A stretch of DNA of 7,867 bases from JANTGF01 sp033791445 (lineage in GTDB: Bacteria > Bacteroidota > Bacteroidia > Bacteroidales > VadinHA17): assembly GCA_033791445.1 (NCBI GenBank), contig JASJGS010000107.1, forward strand, positions 1-7,867, given 5' to 3'. Under the pieces are notes generated by a model. It worked only from the letters and a program-made list of their open reading frames with translations. It had not been told where the DNA came from and did no database searches. Made by a program: the position numbers and the translations under genes. This document shows, piece after piece, positions 1 to 6,629 of this stretch; the stretch's first letter is position 1; each line of letters opens with the position of its first letter.

Positions 1-9
1 TCTCTGCGG

Positions 10-59
10 TCGTTTAGTGAGGGCACTTCCTCACAAAGCGAAGCGAACTCACTAAGCGA
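10..59. repeat. Inverted partial copies flanking the tandem repeat (alternative hairpins)
   Basis: The stretch TCGTTTAGTGAG at 10-21 is the reverse complement of CTCACTAAGCGA at 48-59 at 11 of 12 positions, so one repeat unit has a partner in the opposite orientation. The same arm can alternatively pair with 29-40, where GTGAGG (17-22) and CCTCAC (29-34) are perfectly complementary around a 6-nt loop. A transcript running off xerD could fold here. There is no T-run typical of an intrinsic terminator. Confidence 0.55.
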
Positions 60-89
60 AGCGACATCACTAAGCGAAGCGACATCACT
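32..89. repeat. 18-bp direct tandem repeat, about three copies
   Basis: Two identical copies of CACTAAGCGAAGCGACAT lie at 50-67 and 68-85. A diverged copy at 32-49 (CACAAAGCGAAGCGAACT) precedes them, and a short CACTT stub follows at 86-90. The block abuts the xerD stop codon (93-95) on its 3' side and is visibly GC-richer than the surrounding genes. The unit length is a multiple of three. On the minus strand it can be read as a 23-codon frame from 85 to 14 with a repeated MSLRLV, but nothing else supports translation. Function is unknown; it could be a variable-number intergenic repeat or part of a larger element to the left of the window. Confidence 0.85.
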
Positions 90-92
90 TCT

Positions 93-1010
93 TCACTCAC
101 TCTTAAGTGATCTCGGATGATAGCTCAGTAAAGTCTCTCTAAGATATTCCCGATCGAGATGAGTATAAATCTCGGTAGTCAAAATAGATTCGTGACCAAG
201 CATTTCCTGCACAGCACGAAGGTCGGCTCCTCCCTCAATAAGGTGAGTAGCAAATGAATGTCGGAATGTATGCGGACTAATCTTCTTTTTTAAACCAGCC
301 CTCTCCACAAGATTTTTTACAATGTTAAAGATCATTATTCGAGATAGCTTCCGTCCGTTCCTGGTAAGGAAAACAACGTTCTCATCAGCCCTCTCAACTT
401 TAGGAAGTTTTGCCCTGTCCTCAAAATAGCAGTTTATTTCTTTTATGGCTTTGCCACCGATAGGAACCAATCTCTCTTTATTTCCTTTTCCTGATACTTT
501 TATATATCCTGATGAAAAGAAAATATTTGATATTTTCAAGTTCACCAATTCAGATACTCTTAGGCCACATCCATATAAGGTTTCGAGAATCGCCTTGTTT
601 CTTTGGCCTTCAGGTTTGCTCAGGTCAATCGAGTCAATAAGTAAATCTATTTCTTCAAGAGAAAGGGTATCTGGTAATTTTCTACCAATTTTTGGAGCTT
701 CCAGCAATGAAGTGGGATCTTTTTGAATATATTCTTCTAACAGTAAATACTTAAAAAAGGATTTTATACCAGATATAATTCTGGCTTGTGACCGGGCACT
801 TACACCCAACTTATTGATCCAATGAATAAAGTCACGTAAATTGTTATAATTAATTTCATCAGGAGCAATCTCTACTTGGTGCAATTCAAGGTATTGAATG
901 AGCTTATTTACATCTCGCAAATAGGCATCTACAGAATTTACTGACAGGGACTTTTCAATACTCAAAAATGCTTTAAAACTTTTGACATATATCTCCCAGT
1001 TATTATTCAT
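93..1010 (-). CDS. xerD: Site-specific tyrosine recombinase XerD
   Basis: This is a 305-residue tyrosine recombinase that, with XerC or an equivalent partner, resolves chromosome dimers at dif sites during division. An N-terminal SAM-like core-binding domain (about residues 5-90) is followed by the catalytic domain (about 110-295). All six active-site residues are present: R151 (GCGLRVSEL), K175 (SGKGNKER), H247 and R250 (PHTFRHSFATH), H273 (LGHESI) and nucleophile Y282 (TEIYTH). Spacing matches E. coli XerD at a constant offset of three, and the length is typical of the family. I chose the ATG at 1010; a TTG four codons upstream (1022) is the only extension and adds nothing recognisable. No Shine-Dalgarno sequence is seen, which is normal for Bacteroidota. 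aroQ is transcribed divergently 81 bp away. A phage or transposon integrase is less likely, because the domain layout and length are those of Xer proteins and no mobile genes are nearby. XerC versus XerD was judged by overall resemblance only. Confidence 0.93.
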   Translation of the reverse strand: MNNNWEIYVKSFKAFLSIEKSLSVNSVDAYLRDVNKLIQYLELHQVEIAPDEINYNNLRDFIHWINKLGVSARSQARIISGIKSFFKYLLLEEYIQKDPTSLLEAPKIGRKLPDTLSLEEIDLLIDSIDLSKPEGQRNKAILETLYGCGLRVSELVNLKISNIFFSSGYIKVSGKGNKERLVPIGGKAIKEINCYFEDRAKLPKVERADENVVFLTRNGRKLSRIMIFNIVKNLVERAGLKKKISPHTFRHSFATHLIEGGADLRAVQEMLGHESILTTEIYTHLDREYLRETLLSYHPRSLKSE

Positions 1011-1056
1011 GTTATATAACAAATAGATTCTTGATTAGAAATTGTAAAAAATCACA

Positions 1057-1064
1057 TAAATTTG
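1057..1064 (+). promoter_or_regulatory. Candidate Bacteroidota-type promoter of aroQ
   Basis: TAAATTTG at 1057-1064 matches the Bacteroidota -7 element TAnnTTTG exactly. A TTG at 1031-1033 lies 23 bp upstream, at the long end of the accepted spacing to the -33 element. Transcription would start near 1070, leaving a leader of about 20 nt before the aroQ ATG at 1092. An 8-mer with six fixed positions can occur by chance in AT-rich DNA, so the position in front of the gene is the main support. No equally good match faces xerD. Confidence 0.5.
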
Positions 1065-1091
1065 TTTATTAATCAATGATAGTTTAATGCC

Positions 1092-1538
1092 ATGAAAATA
1101 CAAATAATTAATGGACCAAACTTAAATTTGCTTGGAACCAGGGAACCTCAGAAATACGGGTCAGTTACTTTTGAAGAATACCTGCCGGTGCTTAAGGAAC
1201 ATTATGGTGAAATCTCTATTGAATATTTTCAATCGAACATAGAAGGCATGATTATTGATAAACTGCAGGAAATTGGATTTTCTTATGATGGCATTGTAAT
1301 AAATGCCGGTGGTTATACCCATACTTCTATTTCTATAGCTGATGCTTTAAGATCTGTAAATGCTCCTGCGGTAGAAGTACACATTAGCAATATTTTAGCC
1401 CGTGAAGAATATCGCCACATTTCTTTTATAGCGAATGCCTGCCAGGGCAGTATTATGGGCTTTGGATTAGATTCATATCGACTGGCAATTGAAGCATTAC
1501 GTGTGATTCATTCAAACAAATCTGAAGTTAAGAAATAG
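1092..1538 (+). CDS. aroQ: Type II 3-dehydroquinate dehydratase
   Basis: The enzyme removes water from 3-dehydroquinate to give 3-dehydroshikimate, the third step of the shikimate pathway to aromatic amino acids and chorismate; type II enzymes are cytosolic dodecamers. At 148 residues it has the usual length. The sequence follows the family from end to end: the N-terminal NGPNLNLLG with lid-loop R17 and catalytic Y22, QSNIEG at 47-52, INAGGYTHTS at 70-79, the substrate-binding VEVHISN with catalytic H97, and REEYRHIS (R104, R108) followed by GFG at 123-125. The common INPGAYTHTS motif reads INAGGYTHTS here, a conservative change that should not affect activity. The ATG at 1092 puts the conserved beta-strand at residue 3. 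It is divergent from xerD and convergent with the HupE-like gene, so probably monocistronic. Confidence 0.97.
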   Translation: MKIQIINGPNLNLLGTREPQKYGSVTFEEYLPVLKEHYGEISIEYFQSNIEGMIIDKLQEIGFSYDGIVINAGGYTHTSISIADALRSVNAPAVEVHISNILAREEYRHISFIANACQGSIMGFGLDSYRLAIEALRVIHSNKSEVKK

Positions 1539-1569
1539 GGCATTCAGAAATACTAAATTTAGATCATTA

Positions 1570-2157
1570 TTAAAGAGCCCCTGCTCTTTCTATTATCATT
1601 ATTAAAGATACTCCCATTGCTGCCCCTGAAAGAATAAGGATCCAATCCCTTCTCTTTACGTGCAAAAAATTGACAAGAATCCATGTGATTAACATTATTG
1701 CTGCAACAATAATTATTTGACCAATTTCAATTCCAACATTAAAAGAAAACAGCGGACCTATAAGGTTATCTTCTTGACCCAGAAGGCTTCTTAGGTAGTT
1801 GGAAAAGCCCAGTCCATGAATCAATCCAAAAAACATTGCAGCAAAATATTTAAAAATATGTCGTTTATGTAAAACTTTGCCCGATTTTTGTAGGACATTG
1901 GAAAGGGCTGTAATAAAAATAGTGACCGGAATCAGAAATTCTATCAAATTGGTTGATACATGGATCAGATTTAACGTTGCCAGAGCGAGGGTAAGTGAAT
2001 GACCAATTGTAAAGGCAGTTATTAGCACAAGCACGTCTTTCCATTGTGAAAAAGTGTAGACAGCACAAAGGGTTACAATGAAAAGAATATGATCATAAGC
2101 ATTAAGATCAACAATATGATGTATCCCTAATGTAAGATATAGTTGAAAAGTGCTCAT
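1570..2157 (-). CDS. HupE/UreJ_2-family integral membrane protein
   Basis: This 195-residue inner-membrane protein has about six hydrophobic helices (roughly 22-37, 40-65, 71-89, 104-126, 136-165 and 171-192). It carries the marks of the HupE/UreJ_2 family: an N-terminal GIHHIVDLNAYDH (H13, H14, D22, H23), AFTIGHSLTLALA (H53), E73 followed by a polytopic stretch, FGLIHGLGF (H114) and FNVGIEIGQ (E144). Classical HupE/UreJ proteins are linked to nickel supply for hydrogenase or urease, and some are shown or proposed Ni/Co carriers. No hydrogenase, urease or cobalamin gene is visible here, so the substrate is unknown. Many relatives outside Bacteroidota are longer and carry a periplasmic N-terminal domain; that part is absent here, and a small exported protein is encoded divergently 65 bp away. 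The ATG at 2157 places the first conserved motif at residue 11. The gene ends convergently with aroQ. Confidence 0.85.
   Translation of the reverse strand: MSTFQLYLTLGIHHIVDLNAYDHILFIVTLCAVYTFSQWKDVLVLITAFTIGHSLTLALATLNLIHVSTNLIEFLIPVTIFITALSNVLQKSGKVLHKRHIFKYFAAMFFGLIHGLGFSNYLRSLLGQEDNLIGPLFSFNVGIEIGQIIIVAAIMLITWILVNFLHVKRRDWILILSGAAMGVSLIMIIERAGAL
1572..1589. terminator. Candidate bidirectional terminator between aroQ and the HupE-like gene
   Basis: AAAGAGC (1572-1578) and GCTCTTT (1583-1589) form a perfect 7-bp stem with the 4-nt loop CCCT. On the plus strand the stem comes 33 nt after the aroQ stop and is followed by a T-rich stretch (CTATTATCATTATT). On the minus strand the arms encode the last codons of the HupE-like protein, so the hairpin would form right at the end of that message. 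The U-tracts are interrupted, so termination efficiency is uncertain. A loop-less palindrome CTAAATTTAG lies nearby at 1553-1562. Confidence 0.5.
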
Positions 2158-2195
2158 AAGTGATTTTCAGCAAAGGAATAAAAAAAAGATTAATT

Positions 2196-2212
2196 TTAAC
2201 TATTGGAGTTAA
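2196..2212. promoter_or_regulatory. Perfect inverted repeat in the divergent hupE-like/DUF6702 intergenic region
   Basis: TTAACT (2196-2201) and AGTTAA (2207-2212) are perfect reverse complements around the 5-nt spacer ATTGG. The repeat sits in the 65-bp gap between two divergent genes, 10 bp before the plus-strand GTG start, so it could be a regulator-binding site or a hairpin in the 5' leader. The GGAG at 2205-2208, the only Shine-Dalgarno-like sequence for that start, overlaps the spacer and right arm. A weak -7-like TAATTTTA overlaps at 2191-2198. A six-base arm pair in AT-rich DNA can arise by chance. Confidence 0.35.
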
Positions 2213-2222
2213 CGAGAATTAG

Positions 2223-2717
2223 GTGTACACATTGCATTTTTATATAGTTTTATTTTTCATGCCTTTTTTACATCCTGTGCACGTATCTGTTACAAGCATA
2301 GAATATGTTGAAGAAAGAAAATCATTTGATGTTTCATTCAAGTTGTTTTGGGATGATTTTGAAGCTATAATTGCGAGAAAATATGGTGTATTGTTAAATC
2401 TAGGAAAGGATGATGAAAAGGAGAATAAACATATCTATTTTACACGTTATATTGAGGATAGCTTTTCTTTTCAGGTGGATGGGGTAGACTTACAACCCAA
2501 ATACAATATGGACACAATTAACGAGGCGTCCATATGGTTGTATTATTCTTATCCAGGCAATGAGGGTGATGGTAAGATTGAAATCGAAAACAGGCTGATG
2601 TTAGATATGTTTACTGATCAAACAAACCTGCTAATGATTAAGGTTCATGATATCGAAAAGGGATACACTATGAAACAAAAGAAGGAAAAAATTGTCATTG
2701 ATATTAGCAATGATTAA
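2223..2717 (+). CDS. Exported DUF6702-like protein
   Basis: This 164-residue protein has a short hydrophobic N-terminus (about residues 4-16), probably a signal peptide or lipid-free anchor, and a soluble, charged, beta-rich remainder placed in the periplasm. The segment HPVHVSVTSIEYVEERKSF (from residue 17), then SFKLFWDDFEAII, resembles the Bacteroidota family I know as DUF6702; the assignment is from memory of the family pattern. Function is unknown. The mature part would start near HPVH, whose two histidines could bind metal, which would fit its HupE-like divergent neighbour. The start is uncertain: the frame opens right after a TAG at 2220-2222, the first possible start is GTG 2223, then TTG 2232, and the first ATG (2259) would remove the hydrophobic segment. 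The n-region has no Lys or Arg, unusual for a signal peptide. A GGAG at 2205-2208 lies 14 nt upstream of the GTG. The type IX substrate gene follows after 40 bp and may or may not be co-transcribed. Confidence 0.75.
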   Translation: MYTLHFYIVLFFMPFLHPVHVSVTSIEYVEERKSFDVSFKLFWDDFEAIIARKYGVLLNLGKDDEKENKHIYFTRYIEDSFSFQVDGVDLQPKYNMDTINEASIWLYYSYPGNEGDGKIEIENRLMLDMFTDQTNLLMIKVHDIEKGYTMKQKKEKIVIDISND

Positions 2718-2757
2718 TTTCGCAATACTTTTACAATATATTTCGTTTAGTTAATTC

Positions 2758-5388
2758 ATGAGAATTAGAAAGACACTATTAATATTAATTTTATGCTTGA
2801 CTATTTTTAGTCAGGGGACTTTTGGCACACATAACCGTGCGGGAGAAATAACCTATAAACAGTTATCAGACCTGACTTTTGAAATTACAATATGGACTTA
2901 CACTTTTACTTTAAGTGCAGCCGATAGAGATCAATTGCCAGTGGACTGGGGAGATGGAACTATTTCTATTGCAAAAAGGGTTGAAAAAATATCTCTCCCA
3001 AATTTCTACCGTAGAAATAAATATGTTATTACACATACTTTCCCAGGACCTGGAGTTTACAGGTTAACTGTACAGGATCCAAACCGGAATTGGGGTATTT
3101 TAAATATTCCCAATTCGGTTAATGTTGTATTTTCAATACAAACAACCTTAATGATCAATTCAGCGCTTGGATATAACAATACACCTATACTTTTGAATCC
3201 CCCCTATGATAAAGCCGCCCGTGGAAGGCTTTTTATCCATAATCCTGCTGCATATGATGAAGATGGCGATAGCCTGGCTTATAGTTTTACCATTTGCACA
3301 CGTGATGACGGAATCCCAATAGAGAACTATACCTTTCCACCTTATACTGATACTTTGTATGTTGATCCATTGGCAGGTGATTTGGTATGGAATAGTCCTG
3401 TCGATACCGGATTATACAATATGGCTATGAACATTGAGGAATTCAGACAGGGAGTGAAGATTGGAAATATGGTTAGAGATATGCAGATAGAAGTCTACGA
3501 GACGGATAATAATCCTCCAGTTACTCAACCATTGCAAGATTTTTGTGTGATTGCAGGGCAAACAATAAATTATAACATATCCAGTACAGACTCGGAAGGT
3601 GATTCCATCAGGCAATGGTCAACAGGTGGTGCTTTCGTAGTAGATTCAAGTCCAGCAACCTTTAATACTATCTCTTCAGAGCCTGGATCAGTGACTTCTG
3701 TATTTCAATGGAATACAAATTGTACTCATGTGCGGCAACAACCTTACTCAACCATAATCAAGGCCGAGGATAATAATCCTGACCTATCCCTGGTAGATAT
3801 CAGTACTTTTAATATCAGAGTATTGGGGCCACCGCCTGAGAATTTGATTCCTTCCCCTTCAAGCAATTCAATTAAACTCGTTTGGGAGCCGGGGAGCTGC
3901 CAGAGTGTAGAGAAATACAGGGTATACCGTCGTATTGGTTATTATGGCCATATTCCGGATTCCTGTGAGAATGGAGTTCCTCCAGAAACTGGTTATGTTG
4001 AAATTGGTGAAACTACCGGCCCAAATGATACTAATTTTATTGATAATAATAATGGTACCGGTTTGCTTCAGGGAACTGATTACTGTTATATGGTTGTTGG
4101 TATTTATTCTGATGGAAGCGAAAGTATTGCTTCAAATGAAGTATGTAGTGTACTAATACATGGAACACCCATTCTTACCAATGTTAGCGTTACAAACACT
4201 GACCAAACAAATGGTTCAATTTATGTTGCCTGGTCAAAACCAAGAAACCTTGACACTATACCTGCTAATGGTCCTTATGAATATCTAATATATCGATCTG
4301 AAGGTGTCTGGGGAACAAATTATACCCTCATACATAGTTTTCAGACTGCTGACCTAAACGATACAACATTTATTGATAACTCTATCAATACACTTGATTT
4401 GTCCTTTACATACAAGATTGAGTTGTATAATAATGAAGTAGGCAACCGGTTTATGGTTGGACCTCCTGCTGAAGCTTCCTCTGTTTTTTTAAATATAGTT
4501 CCAGGCGATAATGAATTGCGGATAAACTGCAGAAAAAATGTCCCATGGATTAATACAGAATATGTTGTATACAGACAAAATAAAAGTACTTTAAATTTTG
4601 ACTCAATTGGAGTTTCTTCCGATACTGTATTTGTAGATACAGAATTGGTAAACATGGAAACATATTGTTATAAAATTAAAACTGTTGGATCTTACAATCG
4701 ACCTGGTCTCCCTGAACCTCTGATTAATTTTTCCCATGAAGTATGTGGTATGCCCATTGATAATGAGCCGCCCTGTCCGCCAATACTTACTGTTTCATCC
4801 TTGTGTGACAGCCTTTATAATTATCTTGTATGGACAAATCCAAATAACTCATGTGCAAGTGATGTTGAATCATATAACATCTATTTTAAGACTGAGCTTG
4901 ATGATGACTTGAATGTGATAAATAATGTCACACCTGCTACTGATACTACTTTTAAACATTATCTACAGACTTCATTGGCAGGTTGCTATGCTGTGACTGC
5001 CATTGATTCAATGGGGAATGAAAGTGTTTTGTCATCTCCAATTATCTGTGTGGATAGCTGTACTTATTTTGAGCTACCTAATGTATTTACACCAAATGGA
5101 GATAATATCAATGATGTATTAAAGGCCAGGGTCAGTCCATATATTGAGAAGGTTGATATGAAAATATTTAGTAGATCTGGTACGCTGGTATTTGAAACTT
5201 CTGATCCCCAAATAAACTGGGATGGTAAACACAAAGGAAAGAATAACTTCGTTGCATCAGGAGTGTATTATTATATATGTGATGTATATGAGCAAAGATT
5301 AACCGGAATGGAAATGCGGAATGTGTCGGGCTTTGTTCATGTAATAACAGAGAAGGGTGCTACATTATCTGGAGAACAAAAACCATGA
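2758..5388 (+). CDS. Large type IX-secreted modular protein with CHU_C (type B) C-terminal domain
   Basis: This 876-residue protein is probably exported by Sec, moved across the outer membrane by the type IX system, and attached to or released from the surface. The signal peptide is clear: basic RIRK, a hydrophobic core at 6-17, and likely cleavage after G23 (TFG/TH). The mature protein starts THNRAGEITY, an opening I recall from related Bacteroidota secreted proteins. A PKD-like segment follows (about 55-110, VDWGDGT then HTFPGPGVYRLTV), then Ig/cadherin-like segments with DEDGDSL (167-173) and DSEGDSI (about 250-355), and about four fibronectin-III-like repeats (about 358-468, 470-580, 580-666 and 668-768) with recurring YRVYR and CYMVVGIYSDGSES-type strands. 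The C-terminal domain (about 770-865) begins ELPNVFTPNGDNINDVL and has WDGKHKG and SGVYYYICDVYE, the type B sorting domain. No catalytic motif is seen, so an adhesin or matrix role is likely but unproven. The TPR gene follows after 13 bp. Confidence 0.9.
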   Translation: MRIRKTLLILILCLTIFSQGTFGTHNRAGEITYKQLSDLTFEITIWTYTFTLSAADRDQLPVDWGDGTISIAKRVEKISLPNFYRRNKYVITHTFPGPGVYRLTVQDPNRNWGILNIPNSVNVVFSIQTTLMINSALGYNNTPILLNPPYDKAARGRLFIHNPAAYDEDGDSLAYSFTICTRDDGIPIENYTFPPYTDTLYVDPLAGDLVWNSPVDTGLYNMAMNIEEFRQGVKIGNMVRDMQIEVYETDNNPPVTQPLQDFCVIAGQTINYNISSTDSEGDSIRQWSTGGAFVVDSSPATFNTISSEPGSVTSVFQWNTNCTHVRQQPYSTIIKAEDNNPDLSLVDISTFNIRVLGPPPENLIPSPSSNSIKLVWEPGSCQSVEKYRVYRRIGYYGHIPDSCENGVPPETGYVEIGETTGPNDTNFIDNNNGTGLLQGTDYCYMVVGIYSDGSESIASNEVCSVLIHGTPILTNVSVTNTDQTNGSIYVAWSKPRNLDTIPANGPYEYLIYRSEGVWGTNYTLIHSFQTADLNDTTFIDNSINTLDLSFTYKIELYNNEVGNRFMVGPPAEASSVFLNIVPGDNELRINCRKNVPWINTEYVVYRQNKSTLNFDSIGVSSDTVFVDTELVNMETYCYKIKTVGSYNRPGLPEPLINFSHEVCGMPIDNEPPCPPILTVSSLCDSLYNYLVWTNPNNSCASDVESYNIYFKTELDDDLNVINNVTPATDTTFKHYLQTSLAGCYAVTAIDSMGNESVLSSPIICVDSCTYFELPNVFTPNGDNINDVLKARVSPYIEKVDMKIFSRSGTLVFETSDPQINWDGKHKGKNNFVASGVYYYICDVYEQRLTGMEMRNVSGFVHVITEKGATLSGEQKP

Positions 5389-5401
5389 TCGATTTTTTTT
5401 C

Positions 5402-6613
5402 ATGAGAGCAATTAATAGAATATTACTATTTTTTATAAGTGTACTCGTAGGGATACAACCATCTGATGCACAGGATAACTTATATGGTAAAGCAAAAGCA
5501 GAACTCTTGAAAGGGGAGTATTCACAAGCTGTTAAAACTTTTAGCCAGGTAGCTATAGAGAATCCTGACGATGTATTAGCCTGGTTAGGCAAGGGTGAAG
5601 CGTATTTTAATTTAATGGAATACGATATGGCTTTAAGGGATTTTTATACAGCACAATCAATAGAATCGAATATTTCAAGTTTTTGGATATCGAAATGCTA
5701 TGCTATGAAGTCTGATCCGGTCAAATCACTGGAAGCCCTTGGAAATCATTTAAACTCGCCATATAAACTTCCTGAGAAGGAAATTCTTTTGGAACCTTCT
5801 TACAGGAAAATTGAAAAATCAAGGGAATGGCGAAGTTTTTGGAAAAATGACTGGTATAAGCCTTATGAAAATCAAAAATCGGATGCTGCCTATCAGATTA
5901 GTAGAGGTAATTATTCAGAGGCCATTGAAGAATTGAATGTACTTCTTAATCAGAATGCAGATGATGCCCAGTTATATTATTTACGGTCAATGGCTTACAG
6001 TAATAAAGGAGAGGAGAATCGAGGCCTTATTGACCTGAATATCGCCTTAAACAAAGATCCGGATAACCCAGAATACAGAGAAGAAAGAGCTAAGGTTTAT
6101 AGAACAATGGGTCGGCAAGAGGATGCTGTTAAAGATTATTCAGCTGTTATTAAAAATTACCCGGAAGATTTTGATGCATATCTAAAAAGGGCTTCCGCAT
6201 TGCTTGAAATTAAAAAATACAATCAAGCCCTACTTGATGTCAATTATTATCTGGGTTTTTTCAAAAATGATCATGAAGCACAGTTTTTTGCTGGAGAAAT
6301 ATGCTATGAATCAGGAAAATATCACGATGCGGTAATATATTTGAACAAGGCTCTTGATTTGAATAAGGGTAATGAAAAATACTTTATTGCTCGTGCTAAT
6401 ACCTATGTTAAGATGAATACTTTAGGTCAGGCTATTAATGATTATTCCATGGCGCTTGATTTGAATCCCAACGATGCCGATATCTACTTTAACAGGGGAA
6501 TTGCGAGGCTTAAAGCAAACAACTCTTCTGATGCTTGCTATGATTTTAAGAAAGCTTTTAAAATGGGTAAAAGAGAAGCACTTGAATATTTGCAAAGGAA
6601 CTGTGGCTATTAG
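5402..6613 (+). CDS. Secreted tetratricopeptide-repeat protein
   Basis: This 403-residue protein has a signal peptide (MRAINR, hydrophobic core at 7-18, likely cleavage SDA/QDN after A23), so it acts in the periplasm or at the outer membrane. It carries about nine TPR units in two blocks: two at about 27-90 and seven in 34-residue register at about 161-395, with typical A-x-x-Y and N/D-P endings such as KDPDNPEY and LNPNDADIY. Between them lies a non-TPR linker (91-160) rich in tryptophan (W95, W143, W147, W151). TPRs bind proteins; the partner is unknown. The ATG at 5402 was chosen because it starts the signal peptide; the frame stays open upstream to a GTG at 5357 inside the preceding gene, but that extension adds charged residues before the signal sequence. 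The 13-bp spacing suggests an operon with the type IX substrate, for which it may be an assembly or anchoring partner. An eight-T run (5393-5400) lies between the genes and no Shine-Dalgarno is seen. Confidence 0.88.
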   Translation: MRAINRILLFFISVLVGIQPSDAQDNLYGKAKAELLKGEYSQAVKTFSQVAIENPDDVLAWLGKGEAYFNLMEYDMALRDFYTAQSIESNISSFWISKCYAMKSDPVKSLEALGNHLNSPYKLPEKEILLEPSYRKIEKSREWRSFWKNDWYKPYENQKSDAAYQISRGNYSEAIEELNVLLNQNADDAQLYYLRSMAYSNKGEENRGLIDLNIALNKDPDNPEYREERAKVYRTMGRQEDAVKDYSAVIKNYPEDFDAYLKRASALLEIKKYNQALLDVNYYLGFFKNDHEAQFFAGEICYESGKYHDAVIYLNKALDLNKGNEKYFIARANTYVKMNTLGQAINDYSMALDLNPNDADIYFNRGIARLKANNSSDACYDFKKAFKMGKREALEYLQRNCGY

Positions 6614-6629
6614 GTATTATTTAGCTTCA

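Noticed and set aside
14..85. A 23-codon minus-strand frame through the tandem repeat with a repeated MSLRLV
   Set aside because: It follows automatically from an 18-bp unit without stops; there is no ribosome-binding site, and it overlaps a hairpin-forming region.
445..726. A 93-codon plus-strand open frame inside xerD
   Set aside because: It is antisense to a complete, motif-perfect recombinase gene and shows no protein-like features.
93..1010. xerD as an integrase marking a mobile island
   Set aside because: No attachment-site repeats, phage or transposon genes are visible, and the protein has housekeeping Xer layout and length.
1092..1538. INAGGYTHTS in place of INPGAYTHTS as a sign of altered aroQ function
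   Set aside because: All catalytic residues are kept (R17, Y22, H97, R108), so this looks like lineage variation.
4341..4655. A 104-codon minus-strand open frame
   Set aside because: It lies wholly antisense to the fibronectin-like part of the large secreted protein and resembles no family.
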